This document shows, one piece after another, positions 15,923-24,283 of a stretch of DNA of 40,047 nucleotides; the stretch's first letter is position 1, and each line of letters starts with the position of its first letter. The stretch lies in NCBI GenBank assembly GCA_900316305.1, contig ONCM01000005.1, forward strand, positions 129,295 to 169,341. The letters run 5' to 3'. Made by a program: the position numbers and the translations under genes. The notes below the pieces were generated by a model. It was not told the origin of the DNA, did no database searches, and saw only the letters and a program-made list of their open reading frames with translations. This DNA comes from an uncultured Bacteroidales bacterium (lineage in GTDB: Bacteria; Bacteroidota; Bacteroidia; Bacteroidales; WCHB1-69).

Positions 15923-16894
15923 CTAATATAAATAATCAGTATAGTTAATAAATCTGAATCCCGCCATAAAATCTTCAATTTTCATTTTGGACTTTCCCTG
16001 AATTTGGAGAATTTTGACAGAAATGTCATAATTTTGCGTAGAAATCAGCATTTCCTTACTCGCAATAAGCATGATTTTTCCCGGTATTTCAGTACTTTTC
16101 CGATCTGTAATCCGAATATCAAATAGCTTCAACACGCAAGGGGTGGGTTCCGTCCCATCAGGGTTAAGACGACCGATATAGGAAAACGCAGTCGGATAGG
16201 GAGACAATCCCCGAACATGGTTGTAGATATGCTCGGCAGTCTCATCCCAGCAAATGTGCATGTCCTCCTTGAAAATCTTGGGTGCCGGCTTCAACGTGGC
16301 AACTTCCGGTTGCGCCATCGGAGTTACATTCCCTGTAGCCAGCAGGGCGAGCGTCTCAACGGCCACTTCTGCACCTAAAGACATCAATTTGTCGTGCAAG
16401 GTACCAGCATTGTCATCATGGGTAATTTCTACCGACTTCTGCAGCAAAAGGGCACCTGTGTCCGTATGCTCATCCAGTAAAAAAGTGGTCACACCCGTCT
16501 CCGTTTCGCCGTTCATAATAGCCCGTTGAATTGGAGCCGCACCGCGATATTGCGGTAAAAGTGAGGCATGTACGTTGAACGTTCCAAGCGGTGGAATGGT
16601 ATAAACGGACTGAGGCAACATACGGAAAGCCACGACGACAAAAACATCGGCAGCATAGCCACGAAGTGCCTCCACAAAAGACTCTTCCTTAAGTTTTTCA
16701 GGCTGCAAGACCGGTAATTGATTTGCCACCGCATAGTTCTTCACATCAGAACAATGCATCTGCTGTCCACGTCCCGCAGGTTTATCGGGCGTGGTGACCA
16801 CACACACCACCTCATGTCCGGCCTGACGGATAGCATCCAGCGTTGCCACCGCAAACTCAGGCGTACCCATGAAAACCACTCGTAATTGTTTCAT
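15923..16894 (-). CDS. fmt: Methionyl-tRNA formyltransferase
   Basis: Fmt formylates the initiator Met-tRNA with 10-formyltetrahydrofolate. The 323-residue protein starts MKQLRVVFMGTPEFAVATLD, a canonical N-terminus; the frame can be extended upstream but only by codons lying across the palindrome repeat, so the ATG at 16894 is chosen. Motifs visible are VVTTPDKPAGRG, FNVHASLLPQYRGAAPIQRAI (with the catalytic Asn-His and the SLLPxYRGAAPI signature), HTDTGALLL and the C-terminal OB-fold domain from about residue 210. It follows ribH on the same strand with about 67 bp between, in which a palindrome repeat sits. FolD, encoded elsewhere in the window, supplies the folate pool it uses. Confidence 0.95.
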   Translation of the reverse strand: MKQLRVVFMGTPEFAVATLDAIRQAGHEVVCVVTTPDKPAGRGQQMHCSDVKNYAVANQLPVLQPEKLKEESFVEALRGYAADVFVVVAFRMLPQSVYTIPPLGTFNVHASLLPQYRGAAPIQRAIMNGETETGVTTFLLDEHTDTGALLLQKSVEITHDDNAGTLHDKLMSLGAEVAVETLALLATGNVTPMAQPEVATLKPAPKIFKEDMHICWDETAEHIYNHVRGLSPYPTAFSYIGRLNPDGTEPTPCVLKLFDIRITDRKSTEIPGKIMLIASKEMLISTQNYDISVKILQIQGKSKMKIEDFMAGFRFINYTDYLY

Positions 16895-16925
16895 AGCATA
16901 TTTGTTATTTCTTTTATACCCTATT

Positions 16926-16953
16926 GTAGAGACGCGCCACGGCACGTCTCTAC
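16926..16953. repeat. 28-bp palindrome, copy between ribH and fmt
   Basis: GTAGAGACGCGCCA followed by CGGCACGTCTCTAC, an imperfect palindrome of the same family, in the intercistronic gap of the ribH-fmt pair. No T run follows on the minus strand. Confidence 0.93.
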
Positions 16954-16961
16954 GGGAAACA

Positions 16962-17453
16962 TCAACCAAGATCGTGTGACAATTCCAACATCTTCAGCGC
17001 AGTAACCGCCCCTTCAACTCCCTTATTGCCGTGTTTACCGCCCGCACGGTCTTCTGCCTGTTCCATCGTGTTGCAAGTCAGCACACTGAAAATCACCGGC
17101 TTAGAAAACTTCAACCCCACATTCATGATACCGTCAGCAACGGCTTGCGAGATAAAGTCGAAATGGCGGGTTTCGCCTTGTATGACACACCCGATGCAGA
17201 TGACCGCATCCACGAAAGCCTCTTTAAGCATCCACTGGGCACCCATGGGCAGCTCAAAACTGCCTGGAACGTGCTTCACGAGGATGTTCTCTTGAGGTAC
17301 GCCGTGTTCGAGCAGGCATTCTTCCGCACCTTTTAAAAGCGAATCGGTAATGCGGTCATTCCATTCGCTGACCACAATACCGATTTTCTTTTTACTGGCG
17401 GAAGAAAACTCAAAGGGCTTGAATTCCGATAAGTTTTTCTTCTTTTCCGTCAT
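16962..17453 (-). CDS. ribH: 6,7-dimethyl-8-ribityllumazine synthase
   Basis: RibH joins 5-amino-6-ribitylaminouracil with dihydroxybutanone phosphate in the penultimate step of riboflavin synthesis and forms pentamers or icosahedral shells. The 163-residue sequence contains VVSEWNDRITDSLLKGA, VKHVPGSFELPMGAQ, ICIGCVIQGETRHFDFIS with the catalytic His of TRHFD, and VLTCNTMEQAEDRAGGKHGN, all typical. The N-terminal stretch before KKKIGIVVSEWN is somewhat longer than in the shortest homologues. It starts 6 bp after the stop of the TPR protein gene, so the two are probably cotranscribed. The other rib genes are not nearby. Confidence 0.95.
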   Translation of the reverse strand: MTEKKKNLSEFKPFEFSSASKKKIGIVVSEWNDRITDSLLKGAEECLLEHGVPQENILVKHVPGSFELPMGAQWMLKEAFVDAVICIGCVIQGETRHFDFISQAVADGIMNVGLKFSKPVIFSVLTCNTMEQAEDRAGGKHGNKGVEGAVTALKMLELSHDLG

Positions 17454-17459
17454 TGTTTA

Positions 17460-18164
17460 TTATTTAGAAGCGTTCGCTTTCGCTCTTTCAGCGTATTGGG
17501 CAACGCTCATTTTATTGTATTCCAAATAGAAATCTTTCTCAATAGTTTCGTAAGCGGCAGCTGCTTTCTTCCAATCACCTTGTCTCTCATACATTTGGCC
17601 GAGTTTGAAGAGTGCGATAGGCGTGAAATAAGGATCCGTGCCCTTCACAGCTTTCTCATAATACTTAATAGCCTGAGCTTCATCACCTTGCTCATCATAG
17701 AGGTCTCCAATCGTGGCCTGACAAGCATACCACAGCACATCCTCTTTCTTTTTGAACTTTTTGAGATAATCCATAGCTTCATCTTTCTGACCCAGCTTCA
17801 TGTAAGTCAGACCGGCATAATAGTTGGCCGTGTTGGCGGTCTTCGTAATCTTATAACCGCTGGCGATATCCAGGAAACCATCGTTTTCGCCGTCACCTTC
17901 AAGAGCCAGCTTCAAAGAAGCGGTATCACCTTGAATGAACCAATGGATAGGTTGCACGATTTGGGCGGAAGCCTCAGCGTTTTTCTTCTGCAAGTAGAAG
18001 CGGTTGAAGGCCAAAATTGCAAGAATGATGACGAGGATGCCAATAATGACACCATAAATAATGTTCTGATATTTGCTGAAGAAAGCAAAGAATCTTGTCA
18101 AAAAGCTCTCATTTTCAGCCGTTTGTTCCATCTTCTTGGAACCCAGATTTTCTGTATTTGCCAT
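17460..18164 (-). CDS. Membrane-anchored tetratricopeptide-repeat protein
   Basis: A 234-residue protein with a cytoplasmic N-terminus, one membrane segment (IIYGVIIGILVIILAILAF, residues about 35-55) and a periplasmic or extracytoplasmic helical region with TPR-like pairs (for example YAGLTYMKLGQKDEAMDYLKK, TIGDLYDEQGDEAQAIKYYEK and LGQMYERQGDWKKAAAAYE). The layout resembles YfgM/BamD-like ancillary proteins. TPR domains mediate protein contacts; the partner is unknown. A clear -7 element lies upstream, and ribH follows after 6 bp. An internal ATG at codon 12 is an alternative start. Confidence 0.8.
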   Translation of the reverse strand: MANTENLGSKKMEQTAENESFLTRFFAFFSKYQNIIYGVIIGILVIILAILAFNRFYLQKKNAEASAQIVQPIHWFIQGDTASLKLALEGDGENDGFLDIASGYKITKTANTANYYAGLTYMKLGQKDEAMDYLKKFKKKEDVLWYACQATIGDLYDEQGDEAQAIKYYEKAVKGTDPYFTPIALFKLGQMYERQGDWKKAAAAYETIEKDFYLEYNKMSVAQYAERAKANASK

Positions 18165-18190
18165 AATTATACGTCTAATTTTTCAAGGGT

Positions 18191-18199
18191 GCAAAAATA
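18191..18199 (-). promoter_or_regulatory. Bacteroidetes -7 element for the TPR-ribH unit
   Basis: TATTTTTGC on the minus strand, 26 bp before the start codon of the TPR protein gene. Confidence 0.7.
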
Positions 18200-18263
18200 C
18201 ACTTTTTTTGTTAAAAATCAGCATGAAAAATGCTCTGTTTAAAATTATGTACGAACCACGCCT

Positions 18264-18298
18264 AACAGTCAATAGTCAATGGTCAACGGTCAAAGCTC
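18264..18298. repeat. Heptamer array, 5 units (AACAGTC/AATGGTC)
   Basis: Units AACAGTC, AATAGTC, AATGGTC, AACGGTC and AAAGCTC. The array contains the TGA stop of fabD (18290-18292, minus strand) and the codons just before it. Confidence 0.88.
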
Positions 18299-19186
18299 GC
18301 TCGCGTCGGCTCCCAGACATTCTGTCCCGACTTCCGGAACAATTCGCTTCACAAGATTGACGAGTGTGGGGCCGGGGCCGAACTCTGTAAACGCATCTGC
18401 ACCGTCGCGCACCATGTTCAGAACCGTCTGCGTCCAAAGCACAGGCGAGGTGAGTTGCGAGACCAGGTTCTTCCGAATCAATTCGGGATCAGTCGTAGGG
18501 AAAGCAGTAACATTTTGATATACAGGACAAACGGGTGCTGCAAATGGACTTTTTTGAATAGCGTCTGCCAATTCGTCCTGCGCACTCTGCATCAGCGGGG
18601 AGTGGAAAGCACCACCCACCTTCAGCATCATAATACGCTTAGCACCAGCCTCTTTCAACTTCTCTGTAGCCAGTTCCAGTCCTTTGATGCTGCCAGAAAT
18701 CACCAACTGTTGCTGGGAGTTGTAGTTGGCCGGTACCACCACCTCATCCGTAATAGAGGCGCACACCTCTTCAATGATAGCGCTGTCGAATTTCAAAACA
18801 ACGGCCATACCAGAAGGCTCTGTTTCACAAGCTTTTTGCATGGCATTAGCTCGTTTCTCAACCAACTGAAGGGCATCCTCAAACGCCAAACAGCCGGCGG
18901 CAGCCAAAGCGGTGTATTCGCCTAACGAATGCCCAGCGGTCATATCGGGAATAGCTTTCTTAAAACACTGGTATGAGATATATCCATGCAGGAACATTGC
19001 CAACTGCGTATATTGGGTCTGTTTCAACTGTTCCTCCGTCCCATGGAACATAATTTCCGACATCGAATAGCCCAACACCTCGTCCGCGCGACGGAAAAGC
19101 TCCTTTGCTTGTAGGAAATCGTTGTACATCTGCAGCCCCATGCCGGGATGCTGTGAACCTTGACCGGGAAAAATGTATGCGTTCAT
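18290..19186 (-). CDS. fabD: Malonyl-CoA:ACP transacylase
   Basis: FabD moves malonyl groups from CoA to acyl carrier protein at the entry to fatty-acid elongation. The 298-residue protein starts MNAYIFPGQGSQHPGMGLQ with the GQGSQ oxyanion motif, and has the nucleophile elbow TAGHSLGEYTALAAAG with the catalytic Ser, followed by the later GGAFHSPLM with the catalytic His and the C-terminal FGPGPTLVNLVKR. Heptamer arrays lie at both borders: one directly upstream of the start and one that contains the stop codon. The last residues (GADASEL) may therefore be repeat-derived. No other fab genes are adjacent. Confidence 0.95.
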   Translation of the reverse strand: MNAYIFPGQGSQHPGMGLQMYNDFLQAKELFRRADEVLGYSMSEIMFHGTEEQLKQTQYTQLAMFLHGYISYQCFKKAIPDMTAGHSLGEYTALAAAGCLAFEDALQLVEKRANAMQKACETEPSGMAVVLKFDSAIIEEVCASITDEVVVPANYNSQQQLVISGSIKGLELATEKLKEAGAKRIMMLKVGGAFHSPLMQSAQDELADAIQKSPFAAPVCPVYQNVTAFPTTDPELIRKNLVSQLTSPVLWTQTVLNMVRDGADAFTEFGPGPTLVNLVKRIVPEVGTECLGADASEL

Positions 19187-19190
19187 TCTT

Positions 19191-19225
19191 TAATGGTTAT
19201 TGGTTATAGGTTATGGGTTATTGAC
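19191..19225. repeat. Heptamer array, 5 units (TAATGGT/TATTGGT)
   Basis: Units TAATGGT, TATTGGT, TATAGGT, TATGGGT and TATTGAC, directly upstream of the fabD start and directly abutting the palindrome at 19226. Confidence 0.88.
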
Positions 19226-19253
19226 GTAGAGACGTGCCATGGCGCGTCTCTAC
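19226..19253. repeat. 28-bp palindrome, copy between metK and fabD
   Basis: GTAGAGACGTGCCA followed by TGGCGCGTCTCTAC, an imperfect palindrome of the same family. It lies 9 bp after the metK stop and touches the heptamer array. Confidence 0.93.
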
Positions 19254-19262
19254 GAAAACAAT

Positions 19263-20501
19263 TTACAATCCAAATTCTTTTTTAATGACGTCCACGTAAT
19301 CGAGTCTTTCCCATGGGAAGAAAGTGACTTTGCGGGGACCTTGTGCCGTCTGGACCTCCGCTTCGTAGGTGTCACGTCCGAAATGACCGTATGAAGCGGT
19401 GGGCTCGTAAATCGGGTTCTTGAGCTGGAAGCGGGTGATGATGTCGTACGGACGCATCGGGAAGATGTCGCGGATGTGCATAGCAATCTCGCTATCGTGC
19501 ATTTTCACCTTGGCGGTACCGTAAGTGTTGACATAAAGGCCCACGGGCTCTGCCTTGCCAATGGCGTAGGCCACTTGGATCAGCACTTGGTCGCACAAAC
19601 CAGCAGCCACCATGTTTTTGGCAATATGGCGGGTGGCGTAAGCTGCTGAACGATCAACCTTTGAGGGATCCTTGCCGGAGAAGGCACCTCCGCCGTGCGC
19701 ACCGCGACCACCGTAGGTGTCCACGATAATTTTACGGCCCGTGAGACCCGTGTCCCCGTGCGGTCCGCCAATGACGAACTTACCGGTTGGGTTCACAAAG
19801 AGCTGAAAATCCGTATTGAAAAGGCGTTGCACCTTCTTCGGACAGCTTTTCTTGACGCGAGGAATCAAAATTTTCTCCACATCGCGACGAATGGTCTCCA
19901 ACATGGTAGCTTCGTCAGCGAAGTCGTCATGCTGCGTGGAGACAACGATGCTGTCAATGCGTTCAGGTCTGTGTCGCTCCGAATACTGTACAGTAACCTG
20001 CGATTTGGAATCGGGGCGCAGGTAGGTCATCTTTTTGCCTTCCTTGCGGATGGCGGCCAATTCCTGCACAAAACGATGAGCCAGTTCGATAGGCAGCGGC
20101 ATGTAGTTGTCCATCTCATTGCAAGCATACCCGAACATCATGCCTTGGTCGCCAGCTCCTTGTTCTTCCAATGCCGCACGCTCCACCCCTTGGTTAATAT
20201 CCGGTGACTGACTGTGAATGGTGGAAATCACGCCACAAGACTTATAGTCAAATTGATAGTCGCTTTTATTGTAACCGATATTCCGAATGACGCGGCGAGC
20301 CACATCGTCCACGGAAACATAACCTTCGGTCTTCACCTCGCCGGCGCACACCACCAATCCGGTGGTCACCAGTGTCTCACATGCCACTTTTGATTCAGCG
20401 TCCTGCGCCAAAAAACTATCCAACAATGCGTCCGAAATCTGGTCGCAAATCTTATCCGGGTGCCCTTCTGACACGGATTCTGATGTGAATAAATAACTCA
20501 T
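19263..20501 (-). CDS. metK: S-adenosylmethionine synthetase
   Basis: MetK makes S-adenosylmethionine from methionine and ATP. The 412-residue protein begins [20 protein letters not shown] with the methionine/ATP-site His, and carries [34 protein letters not shown] and [19 protein letters not shown], which bind the phosphates and metal ions. Length and the insert pattern match the Bacteroidetes group. The leader between the -7 element at 20614-20622 and the ATG contains a SAM-II-like riboswitch candidate (20552-20604), so expression is probably repressed by the product. It is divergent from lgt. Confidence 0.96.
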   Translation of the reverse strand: MSYLFTSESVSEGHPDKICDQISDALLDSFLAQDAESKVACETLVTTGLVVCAGEVKTEGYVSVDDVARRVIRNIGYNKSDYQFDYKSCGVISTIHSQSPDINQGVERAALEEQGAGDQGMMFGYACNEMDNYMPLPIELAHRFVQELAAIRKEGKKMTYLRPDSKSQVTVQYSERHRPERIDSIVVSTQHDDFADEATMLETIRRDVEKILIPRVKKSCPKKVQRLFNTDFQLFVNPTGKFVIGGPHGDTGLTGRKIIVDTYGGRGAHGGGAFSGKDPSKVDRSAAYATRHIAKNMVAAGLCDQVLIQVAYAIGKAEPVGLYVNTYGTAKVKMHDSEIAMHIRDIFPMRPYDIITRFQLKNPIYEPTASYGHFGRDTYEAEVQTAQGPRKVTFFPWERLDYVDVIKKEFGL

Positions 20502-20551
20502 ATTCAGTATTTTAAATCGTTAATTTTTAAAAACCGAAAAGCGCGGAGATA

Positions 20552-20604
20552 GATGGTTTAGCATTTTTTTCTGTGGTTGCAATCATTACAAATCTGTCCA
20601 CGCG
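20552..20604 (-). ncRNA. SAM-II-like riboswitch candidate in the metK leader
   Basis: On the minus strand the leader has a 5' stem arm GUGG (20598-20601), a loop containing GAUUU and GAUUGCAA, the matching arm CCAC (20573-20576), an A-rich linker ending AAAU, then GCUAAA and CAU. This reproduces the SAM-II (SAM-alpha) H-type pseudoknot as I know it: the 17-base block from GAUUU to UUGCA, loop AUUU pairing with AAAU, AUG pairing with CAU, and the conserved GCUAAA. SAM-II is known from alphaproteobacteria and Bacteroidetes upstream of methionine and SAM genes. An additional 11-bp helix (20601-20611 with 20534-20545) encloses it and is followed by five U residues. P1 is short (4 bp) and has extra unpaired bases. 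Confidence 0.7.
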
Positions 20605-20613
20605 TTTTCGGCG

Positions 20614-20622
20614 GCAAAGATA
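20614..20622 (-). promoter_or_regulatory. Bacteroidetes -7 element for metK
   Basis: TATCTTTGC on the minus strand, placing the transcript start only a few bases before the SAM-II-like aptamer. Confidence 0.7.
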
Positions 20623-20635
20623 CACTTTTTTTATG

Positions 20636-20644
20636 TACTTTTGC
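20636..20644 (+). promoter_or_regulatory. Bacteroidetes -7 element for lgt
   Basis: TACTTTTGC, fitting TAnnTTTG, 26 bp upstream of the chosen lgt start and divergent from the metK promoter. Confidence 0.7.
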
Positions 20645-20669
20645 CCCGCATTTTAAAAACCGAATAACT

Positions 20670-21545
20670 ATGTTTTTGAATACGTTAGGCTACATTACTT
20701 GGAAGGTGAATCCAGTGGCATTCCATCTCGGTTCCGTTGAGGTCAGATGGTATGGTATCTTCCTGGCATTGGGCTTTTTACTGGCTTACTACACCCTGCA
20801 ACAAATATTCAAGACGGAGCACCTTTCGCAAAAATTACTGGATAAAATCTCCATTTGGACCATTGTGTGGACGATTATCGGTTTGCGGCTGGGGCACTTC
20901 CTGTTTTACGAACCGGAAATGTTCGTGAAAGCCCCGCTACAGATTCTATTACCAGTAGATGAAAATTGGCATTTTATTGGTTACCAAGGGCTTGCGAGCC
21001 ATGGCGGTGTTCTCGGCATCATCGGGTTCTTGATTTACTACTGCTGGCGCCACAAAATCAACTTCTTATGGATTTTGGACCGTTTGGGCATTGCAGTGCC
21101 CATCGCAGCTTCTTTCGTGCGCATCGGCAACCTGATGAACCACGAGATTGTGGGCAGCATCACGGATGTGCCGTGGGCATTCGATTTCATCTATGGCGGT
21201 TTTGGCATCGCAGGTACCTATCGGCATCCGGCACAACTCTACGAATCCATCGTCTATCTTTTGGTCTTTATCGGTTTGACCATATACTATTTTAAATATG
21301 CCAAAGGGAAAGTTGCCGCAGGGCGCACCTCCGGCATCACGCTGACCGTCATTTTCACGGCACGTTTTATTATCGAATTTTTCAAAGAAGTACAGGTGCT
21401 AAGCGAAGCCGGTCACGTGCTCAACAACGGTCAATTGCTCAGTATCCCGCTCATTATCATGGGATTATCACTATTAATCTACTCTTTCGTGAAACCCTCT
21501 TATCCGGAATGCCCTTACAAAGAAGAGGAGCCCGCAAAAAAATAA
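20670..21545 (+). CDS. lgt: Prolipoprotein diacylglyceryl transferase
   Basis: Lgt transfers diacylglycerol from phosphatidylglycerol to the lipobox cysteine of prolipoproteins at the inner membrane. Translation from the ATG at 20670 gives 291 residues with about seven membrane segments. Typical features are VRWYGIFLALGFLLAYYT, GLASHGGVLGIIGF with the essential His-Gly region, FVRIGNLMNHEIVG (the Lgt signature with Arg and Asn), YRHPAQLYES and ARFIIEFFKE. The frame is open further upstream to 20577 but that would include the promoter, so it is rejected. Several lipoproteins in this window are its likely substrates. The stop is directly adjacent to the stop of the convergent lipoprotein gene. 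Confidence 0.95.
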   Translation: MFLNTLGYITWKVNPVAFHLGSVEVRWYGIFLALGFLLAYYTLQQIFKTEHLSQKLLDKISIWTIVWTIIGLRLGHFLFYEPEMFVKAPLQILLPVDENWHFIGYQGLASHGGVLGIIGFLIYYCWRHKINFLWILDRLGIAVPIAASFVRIGNLMNHEIVGSITDVPWAFDFIYGGFGIAGTYRHPAQLYESIVYLLVFIGLTIYYFKYAKGKVAAGRTSGITLTVIFTARFIIEFFKEVQVLSEAGHVLNNGQLLSIPLIIMGLSLLIYSFVKPSYPECPYKEEEPAKK

Positions 21546-21974
21546 TTATTCCAGTCCTCCGATAAATTCTACCGTCACGACATTGTCGTTCGTGGTGGTG
21601 AAAATCAGGTTGGATTTGACGGAATTGCCTTTGAATTCCGCATCCACCGTCAACGATCTAACCGCTTCCGTGGAGTCGCATACCTGTACGCCGTCGATGG
21701 CGGGCATGGTCTTCAGCAAGTCTCTGAGCATGTTGCCCTCCAAACTCCCTTCGAATCTCTTCTCTGCAACTTGGCCCAAGGGCAGGATTCCGTTCATCAG
21801 GAAATAGGTTTCGCCCCCTTTATTGGTGTATTTGAAACTAAGATCACCTGCTTCCAACTTGCCGTTATTCAAGTTGTTGAACGTTCCAAAATAGCGGCCT
21901 CCAATGATACTTCCACTGTCACAGGAAGTCAAAAACAGGATTAAAACAGCGATTATTGCAACAATTTTTTTCAT
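21546..21974 (-). CDS. Hypothetical lipoprotein
   Basis: A 142-residue protein with a lipoprotein signal peptide: MKKIVAIIAVLILFLTSC, with Cys18 as the predicted lipidation site, followed by Asp. The mature part is short, soluble and rich in predicted beta strands (GRYFGTFNNLNNGKLEAGDLS, ETYFLMNGILPLG, SLTVDAEFKGN, NLIFTTTNDNVVTVEFIG), compatible with a small lipocalin-like or beta-sandwich fold. No family could be recognised. It follows folD on the minus strand after 18 bp and may be cotranscribed with it. It should be exported and anchored in the inner or outer membrane. Confidence 0.75.
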   Translation of the reverse strand: MKKIVAIIAVLILFLTSCDSGSIIGGRYFGTFNNLNNGKLEAGDLSFKYTNKGGETYFLMNGILPLGQVAEKRFEGSLEGNMLRDLLKTMPAIDGVQVCDSTEAVRSLTVDAEFKGNSVKSNLIFTTTNDNVVTVEFIGGLE

Positions 21975-21992
21975 TATTTCAAATTTTCTGTA

Positions 21993-22850
21993 TTATTTAA
22001 CTCTTAACTTATAGATATCCAACACGTTCTGCATCAACATGGCGATAGTCATGGGACCCACGCCGCCGGGCACGGGCGTGCAGGCCCTGAGCCGTTTCTC
22101 CAATTCCGGACGGGTCTCCTCACTATAGACATCGCCCTGCAACTTGCCATTTACGCGGTTCATGGCCACATCAATCAGAACAGCGCCTTGTTTAAAATCG
22201 TAAGGCTGGAGCAAATTCGGACAACCGACGGCCGTGATCACAATATCACCGATATGGGCAATCTCCGCCAAGTTTTTCGTACGGGAGTGGCACAGCGTGA
22301 CCGTGGCATTACTATGGATTAACAATTGCGCGGTCGGCTCACCCACTAACTGACTGCGACCGATCATCACCACATGCTCACCAGCTACCTCTATATTGTT
22401 GGTTTCCAGCAATGTGATGATACCCTTTGGTGTGCAAGGCATCACGTATGGCTCACCCAAATGCAGAAGTCCGACGTTCATGAGGTGCAATCCATCGGCA
22501 TCCTTGCGATAGTCAATAAAATCGAGAACGCGCGCAGAATTGTAGTGATCGGGCAGAGGCAACTGGATAAGTATGGCATCGACCTCATCGTTGCGGTTAC
22601 ATTCGTCAATCATGACCATCAGCTCACTTTCAGTGGTGGTGTCAGGCAAAAGATGCAGCTGGCAATCCATGCCTAACGATCTGCAGGTCTTGTCCTTACT
22701 GTGCACGTAGGAGAGGCTGTCAGGGCGCTCGCCGACGAGGAAAATGTCGAGCCTGGGAGGCCGTTGCCCCTTCGCTTTGATCTCCGCCACTTCCTTGGCT
22801 ATCTGATCCTTAACTTGTTGTGCGCAAATTTTTCCGTCGATGATTCTCAT
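21993..22850 (-). CDS. folD: Bifunctional methylenetetrahydrofolate dehydrogenase/cyclohydrolase
   Basis: FolD interconverts methylene-, methenyl- and 10-formyl-tetrahydrofolate, supplying one-carbon units for purines and for Fmt. The 285-residue protein shows SLSYVHSKDKTCRSLGM with the Tyr and Lys of the YxxxK active site, ILIQLPLPDH, DGLHLMNVGLL, the NADP-binding VMIGRSQLVGEPTAQLL, and the C-terminal TPVPGGVGPMTIAMLMQN signature. Length is normal. A TATTTTTGC element lies 23 bp upstream of the start. A lipoprotein gene follows on the same strand. Confidence 0.96.
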   Translation of the reverse strand: MRIIDGKICAQQVKDQIAKEVAEIKAKGQRPPRLDIFLVGERPDSLSYVHSKDKTCRSLGMDCQLHLLPDTTTESELMVMIDECNRNDEVDAILIQLPLPDHYNSARVLDFIDYRKDADGLHLMNVGLLHLGEPYVMPCTPKGIITLLETNNIEVAGEHVVMIGRSQLVGEPTAQLLIHSNATVTLCHSRTKNLAEIAHIGDIVITAVGCPNLLQPYDFKQGAVLIDVAMNRVNGKLQGDVYSEETRPELEKRLRACTPVPGGVGPMTIAMLMQNVLDIYKLRVK

Positions 22851-22872
22851 ATTGGTGAGTTTGAATTTGGGT

Positions 22873-22881
22873 GCAAAAATA
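22873..22881 (-). promoter_or_regulatory. Bacteroidetes -7 element for folD
   Basis: TATTTTTGC on the minus strand, 22 bp before the folD start and just beyond the 3' end of the M64 peptidase gene. Confidence 0.65.
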
Positions 22882-22898
22882 GGAAAAAAACAGCTAAC

Positions 22899-24191
22899 TT
22901 ACTTACTATAATATTGTATCACCTTCTCCAGTGCCTCGCGACAGACAGGGCAGAAGTCGTTGTAGCTGATGCTATTCATGGTGCAGTGCATCGTCGGACG
23001 ATAGACACCTTTCGCTACGTAACCGCCTCCCTCATAGACACCTACGCGATCGTAGTCGGGGTGGTTCTTGCTGACGGGCGGCGTGGGAATCGGAGTACCG
23101 CTCGGCACCTTGTCCACCCACTTGGAACTGAAGTCCACCAACGTGGTGAGGTTGGGTTCGGTGGGCTCCACTCCAGCTGGATAAAAGTCCTGCACGGAAA
23201 CCTCCGACGTGTAGTACTCGTCGGCCAGACCTCCAATGAGGTGTCCCATTTCATGAACAATCACATAATCAGGATATTGACCGTGATTATAAACCGTGCA
23301 ATAGAAATTGTAGATACCACCACCACCGTACTTTTCACTGTTGCAGATGATGATGATAACGTCGTAAGGCGCATCGTCGGCCACCTCGTGGAGGTTCCAC
23401 ACACCCAGACACATCAGATATCGATCAAGGTCGAGAGCATTGTACGTACAGTTCAACAACGTCTTGACATACAGATTGTTCTGCGGTTGGGTAATGCCTG
23501 ACTCTTCGGAATAGCCCTCAATAGCGCGGATATTCACGTGACGGCGGTTTTCCTTGTAGGGCGTACAGTTCATCACGTACTTGGCGAAACGCTTCATGTC
23601 GTATTTGAGCGCCTTGGCATCGCTTTTGGCATAACCGTCAGGAATAAAGAGGATGTCAATAGCGTCATCCGACGAACTGCCTTTGTGCAGGTTCATGACG
23701 GCGTACTCTTTCTTGGCCATTTGTACAGGTAGATTGGCGGGGTTCAACACCGTGTCTTTCAGCACGGTAGCCTCGCGTTTACGATTGAAGGAGGTGAACC
23801 GCACACGCACGGGCTCTTTCGGCATCGGCATGTTGACACACTCCTCCATGCTGGCAATTTCTGTCTCCCCACGCTCGGTGGTGCGGTACTCCGTAAAAAG
23901 ACAGGAATAGCTGCGACTGAAAATCAGCTTCTGCGAAGCTTGGTCGAGCACTTCGATGAGAATGTCACCATAATGGTAGGGTTCCACCAGCTGCGAACGC
24001 GTACCGTTCCAATGGTTCACCATCGTGAAATGGTCGATCTGCAACTTCTCCACATCTTTGTTTCCAATATGCAGATAATTGATTCTTAAGGTTTTGTCAA
24101 CGAAGTAATCGTTGAAATGCTGCGCTTGGGCAAAACCAAATCCGCAGAGGATAACGAACAATGTTGCGAATAATTTTTTATGGGAATTCAT
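22899..24191 (-). CDS. M64-family metallopeptidase, secreted
   Basis: A 430-residue protein with a signal peptide (MNSHKKLFATLFVILCGFGFAQAQ). An N-terminal beta-rich domain (about 25-160) is followed by the peptidase domain that starts around AIDILFIPDGYAKSDAKALK. VIVHEMGHLIGGLADEYYTS carries the zinc motif HExxHxxGxxDEY characteristic of family M64, named after an IgA-cleaving peptidase of gut bacteria. The C-terminal TMHCTMNSISYNDFCPVCRE has a conserved Cys pair. The enzyme is probably periplasmic or secreted. Substrate cannot be inferred; most family members have not been shown to cut IgA. Downstream is folD, upstream is the RseC-like gene. Confidence 0.9.
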   Translation of the reverse strand: MNSHKKLFATLFVILCGFGFAQAQHFNDYFVDKTLRINYLHIGNKDVEKLQIDHFTMVNHWNGTRSQLVEPYHYGDILIEVLDQASQKLIFSRSYSCLFTEYRTTERGETEIASMEECVNMPMPKEPVRVRFTSFNRKREATVLKDTVLNPANLPVQMAKKEYAVMNLHKGSSSDDAIDILFIPDGYAKSDAKALKYDMKRFAKYVMNCTPYKENRRHVNIRAIEGYSEESGITQPQNNLYVKTLLNCTYNALDLDRYLMCLGVWNLHEVADDAPYDVIIIICNSEKYGGGGIYNFYCTVYNHGQYPDYVIVHEMGHLIGGLADEYYTSEVSVQDFYPAGVEPTEPNLTTLVDFSSKWVDKVPSGTPIPTPPVSKNHPDYDRVGVYEGGGYVAKGVYRPTMHCTMNSISYNDFCPVCREALEKVIQYYSK

Positions 24192-24248
24192 ATCTATAAT
24201 TTTGATTATTTCAAGTTCAATCCGCCATAATATGATGGCTCTACCGCC

Positions 24249-24283
24249 AACTGCTAACTACTAACTGTTAACTGCTAACATTT
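24249..24283. repeat. Heptamer array, 5 units (AACTGCT/AACTACT)
   Basis: Units AACTGCT, AACTACT, AACTGTT, AACTGCT and AACATTT. The array contains the TAA stop of the RseC-like gene (24268-24270, minus strand) and extends into its last codons. Confidence 0.88.
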
